DNA of 64,000 nt from Myxococcales bacterium (GCA_016793465.1 JAEUJW010000001.1:61672-125671); one strand, 5' to 3'. Numbered from the stretch's first letter, positions 18,161-28,463 are shown. A program made the numbers and translations. Notes: a model not told the origin generated them from the letters alone.

Positions 18161-18994
18161 TCACGCGATCACGCCGGCCTGCGCGTCCTCCGGCAGGTGC
18201 TCGAGCGCCGCGGCCAGCTGGGTCTTGAACGCGGCGGCGATCTTCTCGAACAGCGCGGCCGCCTGGTCCTTGGCCCCGCCGGCGTCGACGAACGCGTCGT
18301 ACTCGAGCCGCGCGTACTCCAGCATGGCCACCGGCCCGGCCTGCAGCGACAGCAACGGCCACACGTAGCGCTCGACCGCGTGCTCGCTGCTCGGCGGCAG
18401 GCGCCAGCGGTTGGCCAGCATGAAGCGGTCGTGGCCCTCGAGCGCCGCCGTCAGCGGCGCGCCGAGGCGGACGATCACCGCGTCGCGCGAGGCCAGCAGC
18501 CGCTGCTGCACTTTAAAGACCTCGAGCCGCTCGCGCCGGTTCTGCGCCGAGTAGCGGACGTCGTCGCGGCGAAACCCGAGCCACGACAGGAACTCGTGGT
18601 TGTGCCGCCACGCCAGCCGCTGGGCCTCGATCTCCGCGACGAGCTTGGCGATGCGGTTCGAGTGGCGGCGCTTCAGCGACACGCCGGTCTCGGTCATCAT
18701 CTCGCGGATCTCCCGCGAGAACAGCGACAGCGACGTCTTGCTGTGCACCTCGTCGAGCGCCTCGAGGGCCAGGCCCACGCCCATGCCGACGTGCGCCGCG
18801 ATCTGGATGGTCGTGACGACGATGCGCTCGTACAGCCCCGGCATCACCGCCTTCAGCGACTCCTGCGGGACCGTGCGGACCTGGGCGAGCGCCTCCTCCT
18901 TGGCCGCCGTCAGGCTGCGCCGCAGCTCCGCCACCGTCGGGTCGAAGCTCGAGCTGTTCGCGTGCGCGAGAAACACTTCCTTCGCCGAGACCAT
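18161..18994 (-). CDS. Hypothetical helical protein (277 aa)
   Basis: A cytoplasmic, almost entirely helical protein with no signal peptide. It contains repeated Arg/Glu-rich heptad-like stretches (IREMMTETGVSLKRRHSN, IAKLVAEIEAQRLAWRHNHE) and a final acidic helix. I do not recognise the family. ATG 18994 is the start because upstream sequence in the frame would run antisense into the neighbouring lipoprotein gene. VFKV at 18510 uses TTT-AAA codons, one of the short AT-rich codon pairs seen elsewhere. It is divergent from the vWA gene. Confidence 0.65.
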   Translation of the reverse strand: MVSAKEVFLAHANSSSFDPTVAELRRSLTAAKEEALAQVRTVPQESLKAVMPGLYERIVVTTIQIAAHVGMGVGLALEALDEVHSKTSLSLFSREIREMMTETGVSLKRRHSNRIAKLVAEIEAQRLAWRHNHEFLSWLGFRRDDVRYSAQNRRERLEVFKVQQRLLASRDAVIVRLGAPLTAALEGHDRFMLANRWRLPPSSEHAVERYVWPLLSLQAGPVAMLEYARLEYDAFVDAGGAKDQAAALFEKIAAAFKTQLAAALEHLPEDAQAGVIA

Positions 18995-19252
18995 GGCCGG
19001 CCCACAATAAGCAACCGGCGCCGCAGTGGCTATCACCTTGGGCGCCCCTGGGAGCATTTGTGAGCCCCACGCCGGTCCAGAGGCCCCCACCAAGGCCGTT
19101 CTCATGCGCGCCCCGGCGCAAGAAATGAGCGTCTCCCGGTCCCGCGTGAGATCTCGTGTAAGGTCGGCTTGCCTGCCCGCGTTCCCCGCTCGCCCCCCGC
19201 CCACGAGACCCGTGCCGGCGGCGAGGCGTTCCCCTGCCGCCGGACCCCTCCC

Positions 19253-22200
19253 ATGTCGCACGCGCGTCGCTTCCTCTCGTCTTGCCTGTCCCTCACGCTG
19301 CTCGTCGCGTGCAACCCCGGCGCGCCGCAGGGCCCCGCCGCAGGCGCCGGCGCCGGGCCTGCCGCCCCCACCCCCGGACCCGTGCAGCCGGTCGTCACCG
19401 ACCCGGTCGCGGAGGTCTCCGCGGTCCACGGCCCCGCCGGCGTGCGCACCGAGGACCTGGCCGAAGGGACATTCCTCGGCGCCGGCGCCAAGCTGCGCGC
19501 CGGCCAGGTGCTCGTGGTCCCGCCCGACACCCTCGCCGAGCTGCGCCTCGTCGGCGGCACCGTGCTGCGCCTCAACGAGGACAGCAAACTCAAACTCCCC
19601 GACGTCCCGCAGGGCCGCGCCGTCGACCTCGCGCAGGGCGAGCTGGTGGCGATCGTCGCCGCCGGTCAGCCGCCGCTGGCCGTGCGCAGCGGCGGCGACA
19701 CCCTCGACATCGCCACCGGCGAGGCCCGCGCCCTCGCCCGCGGCGAGCGCCGCAGCTACGACGTCGTCTACGGCACCTCGCGTCTGCGCACCGGCAGCCA
19801 GGACGTCCCGCTGACCCCCGGCGCCCACGTCGAGACCCCGCTCGCGCCCGCGGCCCAGCCGAACGCCGTGGTCCAGCCCGAGGTCAGCCTGCGCCCGCTC
19901 GAGGACACCGCCTGGTCGCGCACCTTCGAGGTCGCGGCCGCGATGGCCGACGCGGTCCCCCCGGGCGTCGGCAGCCTGACCGCCCGCCGCGCCGGCTCCA
20001 ACGTGCAGCTGCACCGCCTCGCGCTCGTCGACCAGCGCGTCAACGTCTCGATCTCCGGCCGCATCGCCCGCACCGAGATCGAGCAGACTTTTTATAACGA
20101 GGCCGCCGAGGTGCTCGAGGGCACGTACCGCTTCCCGCTGCCCGCGGACGCCTCGATCTCCGGCCTCAGCCTGCTCGTCGGCAACACCTGGATGAACGCC
20201 GAGATGCTGGAGAAGGAGCGCGCGCGTTCAATTTTTAAGCAGATCGTCGACGCCACCATCCCGCGCGACCCGGCCCTGCTCGAGTGGGAGAAGGGCAACA
20301 TCTTCAAGATGAAGATCTTCCCGATCCCCGGCCGCGGGGAGCGCAAGATCCGCCTGTCGTACACGCAGGTGCTCCCGGCCGTCGGCGACACGCTGCGCTA
20401 CCGCTACCCGATCGCCGGGGCCAGCAGCGGCGCGACCGGCTCGGAGATCGAGAGCTTCGCCTTCAACGTCGCCATCGAGAAGTCCGGCCTGCCCGCCAAC
20501 GCCGAGCTCGCGACGCCCATGGCCCGCCTCGAGCGCCGCGAGCTGCCCGACCGCGTCGAGCTCTCGACCGTGCGCCAGAACTTCCGCCCGGTCCACGACC
20601 TCGGCGTCGACATCCCGCTCACGACCAGCGAGCAGCGCCTCCACACCGAGACGCACCTCGACCAGGACGGCCAGGCCTACTTCATGCTCGCCATGAAGCC
20701 CGACATCAAACTGCCGGCCAGCGACCGCCCGGTGCACTACGCGTTCGTGCTCGACCGCAGCCACAGCATGACCCCCGAGCTGTGGACCGTCGCGCGCAGC
20801 CTGCTGCAGGCCATGTCGAGCTCGCTCGGCAGCGACGACCGCATCGCCGTGCTCGCCTGCGACAGCGCCTGCGACGTCGCCCCCGGCGGCCTGCAGTCCG
20901 CGTCCGCCACCAGCATCGCCGGCATCGACGGCTTCCTCGACGCGCAGATCCTCGCCGGCGCCAGCGACGTCGGCGGCATGATGCGCTCGGCCTCCGAGGC
21001 CCTCGGCGGCCTCGCCGACGCCGGCCCCGGCGACGCCGAGCGCGTCATCGTCTACCTCGGCGACGGCAACGCCTCCGCCGGCGAGCTCGCCCCCGACGAG
21101 CTGCTGAAGCACATGGAGCGCCCGCTGCACGGCACCCGCGTGCAGGCCGTCGCGCTCGGCGCCCGCTCCGACCTGCTGCTGCTCGACGCCCTGACCCGCA
21201 GCACCGGCGGCGACCTGCTGCGCGCCGACGCCAAGGACGACATCCGCGGCCTCGTCCGCGAGCTGCGCCTGCGCGCCGAGGTCCCCGTCGCCCGCGACGT
21301 CACGCTCACGCTGCCGAAGGGCATGGAGTACGTGCACCCGCAGAAGCTCGCCGCCCTGCGCCCCGGCGACACCGTGCTGCTGGTCGGCAAGCTCAGCCAG
21401 CCGGTCCACGGCCCCCTGCAGATCTCCGCCCGCAGCGAGTCGGGCGCGGTCCTCAGCGACAGCGTGCAGGTCGACATCGAGGCCCAGCGCAACACCGCCG
21501 GCTCGAGCCACACCCACCTCCCGCGCACCTGGGCCAGCCAGGAGATCGACAGCCTCACCGCGACCAGGGGCATCAGCGCCCGCGCGGAGATCATCGACCT
21601 CTCGAAGCAGTACACCGTGCTGTCGCGCTACACGGCCCTGCTCGTGCTCGAGAACGACGCCATGTTCCGCGAGTTCAACGTGGTCCGCCAGTCGGCCCGC
21701 ACCACCGGCTGGAACGGCCAGCTCGGCGGCACCTCCGGCAGCGCCGGCGGCGTGCCCGTCGGCACCACCACGAGCAGCGCCTCGCCGGTCACCGCCTCCA
21801 AGGAGGAGCCCCGCGCCGCCGAGGCCCCGCCGCCGGTCGCCGCCCCGCCCGCGCCGAGCCCCGAGCCCGACGACGCCGCCCGCGGCCCGGTCGTCACCAG
21901 GGACGACGAGTCCGAGAAGTCCTCGCGCGCCGCTCGCAAGGACGAGGCCCCCGAGGAGGAGCAGAACGACCGCCGCGAGCGCGCCCAGAGCCCGAGCGAC
22001 GAGGACGAGCCGGCCGCCGACAAGGCCGCCGACATCGACCTCGGCCTCGAGAGCAGCGCCAGCGAGGCCAAGGCCGACGCCCCCACGGCCGAGCCCAAGA
22101 AGGCCAAGTCGGCCCCGTCGTCCGCGCCCGCGCCCATGAAGAAGCCGAGCAGCAGCACCGAGGACGAGTACCTCGGCGACAGCAGCTGGTCGGGCGGCGG

Positions 22201-23140
22201 CGGCCTCGCGGGCGGCCCCTACGCGCCCGGTCGCGGCAAGGGCCGCGGCTACTACGGACCGCGCTGGAAGATCTCCAGCGCCGGCGCGGCCGCCGGCGAC
22301 ACCCTCGCAAAGTTGGCCAACCTCCTCGCCGCCGTCCGTCGCGACCCCACCAGCCGCCCCGCCCACCGCAACCTCGTGCGCAACGCCATCCGCGCCGGCG
22401 CCCCCGAGGCCTTCACCTACGCGACCGCCTGGTCGCAGGCCGACCCCGACCACGCCCCCGCGCTGCTGGCCGTCGCCGACCTGCTCGCCGCCCGCAGCGA
22501 CCCCGCCGCCCTGCGCGCCTACGGCTCGGCCGCCGAGGTCTCGCCGTTCGACCTGAAGCTGCAGGCCCGCCTCGCCGAGGCCTACGCCGCCAAGGGCGAC
22601 CACGCCCGCGCCTGCGCCCACCGCCGCGCCGTCGTCAGCATCGACCCGGCCAGGCAGGACCACCACATGGCGCTCGTCACCTGCCTCGGCAAGCTGAGCC
22701 GCACCGACCTCGCCGCCGACGCGATCACCGACGGCCTGGCCCGCGCCAGAGGCAACCTCGGCGACCTGCGCACCGCCCAGGCCGGCGCGATCCGCATGCC
22801 GAGGCCCCGCAACCTCGCCGGCGAGCTGAAGGCCACGATCACCTGGAACGGCAACGCCGACCTCGACGTCGTGTTCGTCGACCAGCGCGGCCGTCGCCTG
22901 TCGGCGCTGCGCCCCGAGGGCGTCAGCGTCGAGCAGCTCGGCAACAGCGAGACGCTCGCCATGAGCTCGGCGAAGAAGCCGGTGTTCGTCGAGATCTCCC
23001 GCTTCAACGGCCAGGGCGTCGTCACCGGCGAGCTCCGCGTCAAGACCCCGGACGTCACCCGCACCTACCCGTTCACCATCGACCAGGGCACTTTGCGCCT
23101 GGCCAGCGTCAGCTACACGGGTTACACCGGCGGATGGTGA
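19253..23140 (+). CDS. FecR-VIT-vWA-TPR lipoprotein
   Basis: A 1295-residue surface protein. Order: lipoprotein signal (LTLLVAC); FecR-like beta domain (about 55-190); VIT domain (about 235-385, with ISGRIARTEIEQTFYNEA and FPLPADASI); von Willebrand A domain (about 493-670) with an intact MIDAS start DRSHS; charged low-complexity linker (about 830-1010); TPR helices (about 1020-1185); final beta domain. VIT-vWA proteins bind protein partners through a metal site. Two A/T-only runs lie in the VIT region (20089-20097, 20230-20238). The next gene overlaps it by 7 bases and is probably a partner. Confidence 0.9.
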   Translation: MSHARRFLSSCLSLTLLVACNPGAPQGPAAGAGAGPAAPTPGPVQPVVTDPVAEVSAVHGPAGVRTEDLAEGTFLGAGAKLRAGQVLVVPPDTLAELRLVGGTVLRLNEDSKLKLPDVPQGRAVDLAQGELVAIVAAGQPPLAVRSGGDTLDIATGEARALARGERRSYDVVYGTSRLRTGSQDVPLTPGAHVETPLAPAAQPNAVVQPEVSLRPLEDTAWSRTFEVAAAMADAVPPGVGSLTARRAGSNVQLHRLALVDQRVNVSISGRIARTEIEQTFYNEAAEVLEGTYRFPLPADASISGLSLLVGNTWMNAEMLEKERARSIFKQIVDATIPRDPALLEWEKGNIFKMKIFPIPGRGERKIRLSYTQVLPAVGDTLRYRYPIAGASSGATGSEIESFAFNVAIEKSGLPANAELATPMARLERRELPDRVELSTVRQNFRPVHDLGVDIPLTTSEQRLHTETHLDQDGQAYFMLAMKPDIKLPASDRPVHYAFVLDRSHSMTPELWTVARSLLQAMSSSLGSDDRIAVLACDSACDVAPGGLQSASATSIAGIDGFLDAQILAGASDVGGMMRSASEALGGLADAGPGDAERVIVYLGDGNASAGELAPDELLKHMERPLHGTRVQAVALGARSDLLLLDALTRSTGGDLLRADAKDDIRGLVRELRLRAEVPVARDVTLTLPKGMEYVHPQKLAALRPGDTVLLVGKLSQPVHGPLQISARSESGAVLSDSVQVDIEAQRNTAGSSHTHLPRTWASQEIDSLTATRGISARAEIIDLSKQYTVLSRYTALLVLENDAMFREFNVVRQSARTTGWNGQLGGTSGSAGGVPVGTTTSSASPVTASKEEPRAAEAPPPVAAPPAPSPEPDDAARGPVVTRDDESEKSSRAARKDEAPEEEQNDRRERAQSPSDEDEPAADKAADIDLGLESSASEAKADAPTAEPKKAKSAPSSAPAPMKKPSSSTEDEYLGDSSWSGGGGLAGGPYAPGRGKGRGYYGPRWKISSAGAAAGDTLAKLANLLAAVRRDPTSRPAHRNLVRNAIRAGAPEAFTYATAWSQADPDHAPALLAVADLLAARSDPAALRAYGSAAEVSPFDLKLQARLAEAYAAKGDHARACAHRRAVVSIDPARQDHHMALVTCLGKLSRTDLAADAITDGLARARGNLGDLRTAQAGAIRMPRPRNLAGELKATITWNGNADLDVVFVDQRGRRLSALRPEGVSVEQLGNSETLAMSSAKKPVFVEISRFNGQGVVTGELRVKTPDVTRTYPFTIDQGTLRLASVSYTGYTGGW

Positions 23141-24081
23141 ACGTGTCCCCACGGACAGCCGCCCGCGCGCTCGCCCTCGCCGCCCTCGCGGCGGGGGCGT
23201 GCGCCCGCGGCCCGACGACCCCGCCGACGAGCGTCGTCGTCGACCCCGAGCCCCCGCGCGAGACGCCCGCCGGCGACCTGGAGATCCTCCGCCTGCGCGC
23301 CGCCATGGGCATGGCCGGCGACGTGCGCGCCGAGCTCGCCCCCCGCATCGCCGACGACACCCGCGGCCCCGACGCCGGACGCGACGCGCTGCGCACCCTC
23401 GCCATCGAGCTCGCCCTGGTCCAGGGCGACGCCGCCGGCGCACGCGCCCACCTCGACCGCCTCCGCCGCGACGTCGGCGACCTCGGCGAGCGCGCCACCC
23501 CCGAGGAGCGCGGCCACCTCGCCCTGCTCGACGGCGCCTGGCTGTTCGACCAGGGCAAGTACAGCGACGCGCGCAGCAGCCACCTGCGGGCCATCGCCGA
23601 CCTCGAGGGTCAGGCCGGCAGCAGCCTCGCCGGCGCCGCCCTGCGCGGGCTGGCCGCCGACCTGCTGGCGCTCGGCGACCCCGACGGGGCCGTGTCCACC
23701 CTCGGTCGCGCGATCGAGATCCACAGCGACGCGCCCGGCGCCGCCATCGAGCTCCACGAGGACCTCCTGCTCGCCGTCGACGTCATGATCGCGCTGCAGC
23801 AGCCCGACGAGGCCCGCATCGTCGCCGGACAGGCGTACGACCAGGCCCTGAAGCAGTTCGGCGCCGACACCCTCCCGCACGCCGAGGCCCTCGTGCAGGT
23901 CGGCGCCGCCAGCATCGCCGCCCGCGACGCCGGCGCCGGCGCCAGCCTGCTCGCCGACGCCGGCGCCATCGTCGACGCCCTGCAGGCCGCCCGCGGCGAC
24001 ACCCGCTTCCCGGTCAGCGCCCGCGTGGTCCGCCGCCTCGCCGCCCTGCGCGCCGCGCTGCCCGCGGCCGCGTCGATCTGA
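23134..24081 (+). CDS. TPR lipoprotein, coupled to vWA gene
   Basis: 315 residues with a lipoprotein signal (LALAALAAGAC). The rest is helical with TPR-like pairs, for example LLDGAWLFDQGKYSDARSSH and LLALGDPDGAVSTLGRAIEI. The ATG at 23134 lies inside the last codons of the vWA gene, so translation is coupled and the products probably interact. Copy 3 of the dispersed palindrome lies within its first codons (23144-23157), and copies 4 and 5 follow its stop. Confidence 0.85.
   Translation: MVNVSPRTAARALALAALAAGACARGPTTPPTSVVVDPEPPRETPAGDLEILRLRAAMGMAGDVRAELAPRIADDTRGPDAGRDALRTLAIELALVQGDAAGARAHLDRLRRDVGDLGERATPEERGHLALLDGAWLFDQGKYSDARSSHLRAIADLEGQAGSSLAGAALRGLAADLLALGDPDGAVSTLGRAIEIHSDAPGAAIELHEDLLLAVDVMIALQQPDEARIVAGQAYDQALKQFGADTLPHAEALVQVGAASIAARDAGAGASLLADAGAIVDALQAARGDTRFPVSARVVRRLAALRAALPAAASI
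23144..23157. repeat. TGTCC-N4-GGACA palindrome, copy 3
   Basis: Perfect 5+5 palindrome, loop CCAC, four codons into the gene starting at 23134 and just after the stop of the vWA gene. Confidence 0.7.
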
Positions 24082-24085
24082 GACC

Positions 24086-24121
24086 TGTCCCTCGGGACAT
24101 CCGGATCTGTCTCCGAGGACA
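24086..24121. repeat. Palindrome copies 4 (perfect) and 5 (one mismatch)
   Basis: TGTCC-CTCG-GGACA at 24086-24099 and TGTCT-CCGA-GGACA at 24108-24121, in tandem 4 bases after the TPR lipoprotein stop. They may also fold as small terminator stems. The rest of the 255-base gap up to the lgt-like gene shows no clear gene. Confidence 0.65.
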
Positions 24122-24336
24122 TTCCACTCGAGATCGCCCCTCGCGCCCGCGAAAGCCCGTGCACGCGGCGTTGTTCACCCGTACAAGAAAGTCGTCGCCT
24201 GCGTACCCCAACCGATACCCGTGATCGACATCACGCATTCCGCACATTCGCGACGCGGGGGTGACGACACCAGCCGCTTACACGCCGCAGACTTGAGCCG
24301 ACCGGGCGCGCCGGGTACCTTGCACGCCACTCCGGT

Positions 24337-25407
24337 ATGGCTGGCACCTCTCCCCATCCCTCAGCGGAAGCGATCGCGGCGCCGCGCGGCCTCGTGGCCT
24401 TCCTCCGCGACTTCCACAACAAGACCATCCTGTTCCGCGCGGGCGACTGGATCATCGTCACCTACGGCGTGATCGCCGGCCTCGCGTTCTTCGCCGGCGC
24501 CTCGACGATGACCTGGTACATGGCGATGGTCGGCCAGAGCCCGGCCGCCATGGCCGCCTTCTGGGTGTTCTTCACGCTGCCGGCGATCCTCATGGTGTCG
24601 CGCCTGACCAGCATCATGCTCGAGTGGCGCGAGCTGTTTAAGCGGCCCATGCAGACGCTGCTGAAGCCGGGCTACATGCTGCACGGCGGCATCTTCGGCG
24701 GCATGCTGGCCATGCTGGTCTACTCGCTGATCGGCGGCCCCGGCCTGCTGTCGATGCTCGACTCGGCCGGCTTCGCCATGCCGCTCGGCGAGGCCATCTG
24801 CCGGCTCGGCTGCTACGTGTACGGCTGCTGCTGGGGCAAGCCGACCGACTCGCGCTTCGGCGTGGCCTACACCAGCCCGCACTCCAAGGTGCTGCGCTTC
24901 CGGCCCGAGCTGCAGGGCGTGAAGATCCACCCGACCCAGATCTACGCGCTCACCGCCCACCTCGTGCAGTTCACGATCTTCTACGCGCTGCTGCCCTACA
25001 AGCTGTTCGACGGCATGTTCGCGGCGCTCTACCTGATCACCCACCCGATCATCCGCTTCGCCCTCGAGCGCTTCCGCCAGGACGACCGCGGCAAGGTCGG
25101 CCGCTGGACCCACACCAACATCTACAGCCTCATGATGATCGGCATGGGCCTGCTCGTGGTCGCCTGGGGCTCGTCGAGCCTCGGCACCAACGTCGCCATC
25201 GACGTGCACTACCGCTACGTGCACACCGTCGCCAGCGGCGCCCTGCCGTACTTCGCCCTGGTCTTCCTCGCCGCCACCGCCGCGTTCGGCGTGCACTTCA
25301 AGGCCGTCGGCTCGTGGATCTCCAAGCCCTCGGGCGGCGTCGGCGCGAACGTCGACGAGCTGGCGATGGGCGCCCACCGCCGCGACGACGACTGCCCCAA
25401 GCCCTGA
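24337..25407 (+). CDS. lgt: Prolipoprotein diacylglyceryl transferase-like membrane protein
   Basis: 356 residues with about seven membrane segments. It carries the Lgt landmarks MLHGGIFGGM (the catalytic-His HGG motif), GEAICRLGCYVYGCCWGKPT (Lgt signature with the conserved Arg), HPTQIYAL, and ERFRQDDRG near the last helices. Lgt transfers diacylglycerol from phosphatidylglycerol to the lipobox Cys of prolipoproteins at the inner membrane. The N-terminal ~35 residues and a ~50-residue C-terminal tail exceed the usual length, so it may be a second, diverged Lgt. Its position beside many lipoprotein genes fits the role. Confidence 0.82.
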   Translation: MAGTSPHPSAEAIAAPRGLVAFLRDFHNKTILFRAGDWIIVTYGVIAGLAFFAGASTMTWYMAMVGQSPAAMAAFWVFFTLPAILMVSRLTSIMLEWRELFKRPMQTLLKPGYMLHGGIFGGMLAMLVYSLIGGPGLLSMLDSAGFAMPLGEAICRLGCYVYGCCWGKPTDSRFGVAYTSPHSKVLRFRPELQGVKIHPTQIYALTAHLVQFTIFYALLPYKLFDGMFAALYLITHPIIRFALERFRQDDRGKVGRWTHTNIYSLMMIGMGLLVVAWGSSSLGTNVAIDVHYRYVHTVASGALPYFALVFLAATAAFGVHFKAVGSWISKPSGGVGANVDELAMGAHRRDDDCPKP

Positions 25408-25528
25408 GGCCCCGCTCGACGCCCGGGCCGACCTCGGCTCGCTCCGCCCGCCCCGGCTCGCCGCGGCGGGCGTCGTCGTCTCTGGCGCCGTTGAAGCCGC
25501 CGCCCGTCTCTGCTAATGCCCGGGCCCC

Positions 25529-27220
25529 ATGAGCGCGGAGCAGCAACCACTCGCCGCCGAGGTCCGGCGCCGCCGGACCTTCGCGATCATCAGCCACCCC
25601 GACGCCGGCAAGACCACGCTGACCGAGAAGCTCCTGCTCTACTCGGGCGCGATCCAGCTGGCCGGCGCCGTGCGGGCCAAGAAGGCCGGGCGCGCCACCA
25701 CCTCCGACTGGATGGAGATGGAGCGCGAGCGCGGCATCTCGGTCACCACCTCGGTGATGAGCTTCGAGTACCCCCACCCGGGCGGCGAGGACCGCGGCGT
25801 CGTGCAGGTCAACCTGCTCGACACCCCCGGCCACGCCGACTTCGGCGAGGACACCTACCGCGTGCTCACGGCCGTCGACGCCGCGCTGATGGTGATCGAC
25901 GGCGCCAAGGGCGTCGAGGAGCGCACCGAGAAGCTGATCGAGATCTGCCGCCTGCGCGACACCCCGGTCGTCACTTTTATTAATAAGTTCGACCGCGAGT
26001 GCCTCGACCCGCTCGAGCTGATGAGCGACGTCGAGAAGAAGCTCGGCATGACCTGCGTGCCGCTGACCTGGCCGATCGGCATGGGCAAGCGCTTCAAGGG
26101 CGTCTACGACCTGCTGCGCCACCGCCTGCACCTGTTCGCCGCCCAGGGCCACAGCCGCGTGCAGGAGGGCATCCTGGTCGAGGGCCTCGACGACCCGCGC
26201 CTCGACGAGCTGCTCGGCGAGCAGGTCGAGGAGCTGCGCATGGCCGCCGAGCTGCTCGGCGGCGCCAGCCAGCCGCTCGACCACAGGGCCTTCCTCGCCG
26301 GCAAGCAGACCCCGCTGCTGTTCGGCTCGGCCATGAACAACTTCGGCGTGCGCGAGCTGCTCGAGGCCTACATCCGCCTCGCGCCCGGCCCGCTGTCGCG
26401 TCAGGCGATCACCGGCGCCGCCGCGACCACCCCGCCCGCGCCCGGCGACCCCGTGCCCGTGCGCCAGGTCGAGCCGGTCGAGCCCGCGTTCAGCGGGTTC
26501 GTCTTCAAGATCCAGGCGAACATGGACCCGAACCACCGCGACCGCATGGCCTTCCTGCGCGTGTGCTCGGGCCGGTTCGAGCGCGGCATGAAGGCGTTCC
26601 ACTGCCGCCTCGGCCGCGAGGTCGGCCTCGGCAACGCGACGGTGTTCCTCGCCCGCGACCGCGAGATCGTCGAGACGGCCTACGCCGGCGACATCATCGG
26701 CCTGCCGAACCACGGCACGATCAAGATCGGCGACACCTTCACCGCCGGCGAGCTGCTGCGCTTCACCGGCATCCCCAGCTTCGCCCCCGAGCTGTTCCGC
26801 CGCGTCCTCCTAAAAAGTCCGCTGAAGGCCAAGAGCCTGGCCAAGGGCCTGACCCAGCTCGCCGAGGAGGGCGCCATCCAGGTGTTCAAGCCGTTCATCG
26901 GCACCCAGTTCATCGTCGGCGCGGTCGGACAGCTGCAGCTCGAGGTCATGAAGTACCGCCTGAAGAGCGAGTACGACGTCGACGCCGACTACGAGGGCAT
27001 CGAGTACACGACGGCCCGCTGGATCACCCCGAAGACCGAGGGCAAGTCGAAGCTCGACGTCCAGAAGCTGATGGAGGGCTTCCAGCACAAGAACCAGGCC
27101 AACCTGGCGACCGACAGCCACGGCGACCTCGCCTACCTCGCGCCGAACCGCTGGAACCTCGCCAAGGTCGAGGAGCGCTTCCCCGACATCCGCTTCTCCG
27201 CCACCCGCGAACACACCTGA
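25529..27220 (+). CDS. prfC: Peptide chain release factor 3
   Basis: A 563-residue translational GTPase. G1 is SHPDAGKTT, followed by the RF3-type [16 protein letters not shown] and [20 protein letters not shown]3 is DTPGHADF and G4 is NKFD. RF3 removes RF1/RF2 from the ribosome after termination. The protein is somewhat longer than the ~530-residue norm, with insertions in domain 2. The G4 segment is written with unusual AT-rich codons (TTT-ATT-AAT-AAG; A/T run 25975-25986), although the residues are conserved. Single gene, convergent with the kinase. Confidence 0.96.
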   Translation: MSAEQQPLAAEVRRRRTFAIISHPDAGKTTLTEKLLLYSGAIQLAGAVRAKKAGRATTSDWMEMERERGISVTTSVMSFEYPHPGGEDRGVVQVNLLDTPGHADFGEDTYRVLTAVDAALMVIDGAKGVEERTEKLIEICRLRDTPVVTFINKFDRECLDPLELMSDVEKKLGMTCVPLTWPIGMGKRFKGVYDLLRHRLHLFAAQGHSRVQEGILVEGLDDPRLDELLGEQVEELRMAAELLGGASQPLDHRAFLAGKQTPLLFGSAMNNFGVRELLEAYIRLAPGPLSRQAITGAAATTPPAPGDPVPVRQVEPVEPAFSGFVFKIQANMDPNHRDRMAFLRVCSGRFERGMKAFHCRLGREVGLGNATVFLARDREIVETAYAGDIIGLPNHGTIKIGDTFTAGELLRFTGIPSFAPELFRRVLLKSPLKAKSLAKGLTQLAEEGAIQVFKPFIGTQFIVGAVGQLQLEVMKYRLKSEYDVDADYEGIEYTTARWITPKTEGKSKLDVQKLMEGFQHKNQANLATDSHGDLAYLAPNRWNLAKVEERFPDIRFSATREHT

Positions 27221-27241
27221 GCCGCGGCGAGACCTGAAAAG

Positions 27242-27258
27242 AAAATTAAATTATTAAA
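27242..27258. other. 17-base A/T-only run between convergent genes
   Basis: The longest A/T-only stretch in the window, between the prfC stop (27220) and including the TAA of the kinase gene (27254-27256). No stem precedes it on either strand, so it is not a standard terminator. Confidence 0.5.
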
Positions 27259-28456
27259 GGCGGGTCGTGGGGGCCGGGCCGTGCCAGGTCGGGGCCTCGC
27301 CGTCGCGGGTGCCGAGGGCGGACAGCAGGGCCTGGGTGCTCGGGAAGCGGGCGGCGGGCGTCTTCTCGAGCGCGCGGGTGATGACGCTGTCCCACTCCTG
27401 CGGCACGTCGGGGCGGAGCTGACGCGGCGGGGTGAGCGGCTCGTGGCACTGGGCGAGGCCGACGGCGATCGGGGTGTCGCCGCGGAACGGCGGCTGGCCG
27501 GTGATCGCGTGGTAGAGCACGGCGCCGAGGGCGTAGACATCGGTGCGCGTGTCGATCGCGCCGCCCATGACCTGCTCGGGGGCCATGTACTCGGGGGTGC
27601 CGACGATCATGTTGGTCGCCGTCATGCCCGCGGCGCTGTCCGACCGGGCGATCCCGAAGTCGATGAGCTTGACCCGCTCCTGGGCGTCGATCAGCACGTT
27701 CGCGGGCTTCAAGTCGCGGTGCACGATGCCGGCGGCGTGGGCCGCGGCCAGGCCCTCGCACAGCTGCTGGGCGATCGGCAGCAGCTGGGCCGGCGACAGC
27801 GGGCCCAGGCGTTTAATTCTCGCGGCCAGGCTCTCGCCGGACACGTACTCCATCGACAGGAACACCAGGCCGTGGGCCTCGCCGACGTCGTGCAGGCGGA
27901 CCACGTTGGGGTGGGAGATCCTGCGCGCCGTGCTGGCCTCGCGGCGCAGGCGCTCGGACGCCTGCGGGTCGAGCACGGCGAGCCCGGCGATCACCTTGAG
28001 GGCGACCTGCTCGCCGAGCTGCTCGTCGCGCGCGAGGTAGACGGCGCCCATGCCGCCGGCGCCGAGCAGGCGTTCAATAATGAAACGACCGGCGACCTTG
28101 GTGCCGACGCGGATCGAGCCGGTCGCCAGGGTGCCGGCCGCGTCGACGGCGGCGGCCATGCCCTGGCCGTTGCCCGGCGCGGCCGACAGCGCGGCCATGT
28201 TCTGGGTGGCCAGGCGGTTGAGCTTGGCGTTGAGCTCGAAGTCGACGTTGCAGACGATCGTCTCGAGCGCGCGCAGGCGCTGCTCGAGCACCGCGCGCTC
28301 GGCCTGCAGCGCCTTCACTTCCTTGCCACCGTTGCCCCCGTTGCCACTGTCGAGCTCTTTCATGCGCTCGAGGTGGAAGTACTTCATCGCCTTCAGGGCG
28401 ACGATCGACCCGAAGACCGTCAGGAAGAAGACGATCGGGACGAGGATCTCGGCCAC
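27254..28456 (-). CDS. Ser/Thr protein kinase with PspB-like N-terminus
   Basis: 400 residues. Residues 5-22 are a membrane helix. Residues ~27-80 are a charged coiled coil ending LRALETIVCNVDFE, like the PspB/leucine-zipper pattern of a short membrane anchor followed by a zipper. The kinase domain (about 122-385) is complete: GAGGMGAVY (P-loop), VALKV (Lys), HRDLKPANV (catalytic Asp), DFGIA, and GTPEYMAPEQ (activation segment). The single membrane helix is N-terminal, whereas myxobacterial kinases usually have it C-terminal. The gene begins 8 bases after the rpmB stop, so it is probably co-transcribed with a ribosomal protein gene. Confidence 0.88.
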   Translation of the reverse strand: MAEILVPIVFFLTVFGSIVALKAMKYFHLERMKELDSGNGGNGGKEVKALQAERAVLEQRLRALETIVCNVDFELNAKLNRLATQNMAALSAAPGNGQGMAAAVDAAGTLATGSIRVGTKVAGRFIIERLLGAGGMGAVYLARDEQLGEQVALKVIAGLAVLDPQASERLRREASTARRISHPNVVRLHDVGEAHGLVFLSMEYVSGESLAARIKRLGPLSPAQLLPIAQQLCEGLAAAHAAGIVHRDLKPANVLIDAQERVKLIDFGIARSDSAAGMTATNMIVGTPEYMAPEQVMGGAIDTRTDVYALGAVLYHAITGQPPFRGDTPIAVGLAQCHEPLTPPRQLRPDVPQEWDSVITRALEKTPAARFPSTQALLSALGTRDGEAPTWHGPAPTTRL

Positions 28457-28463
28457 GCGGGGC

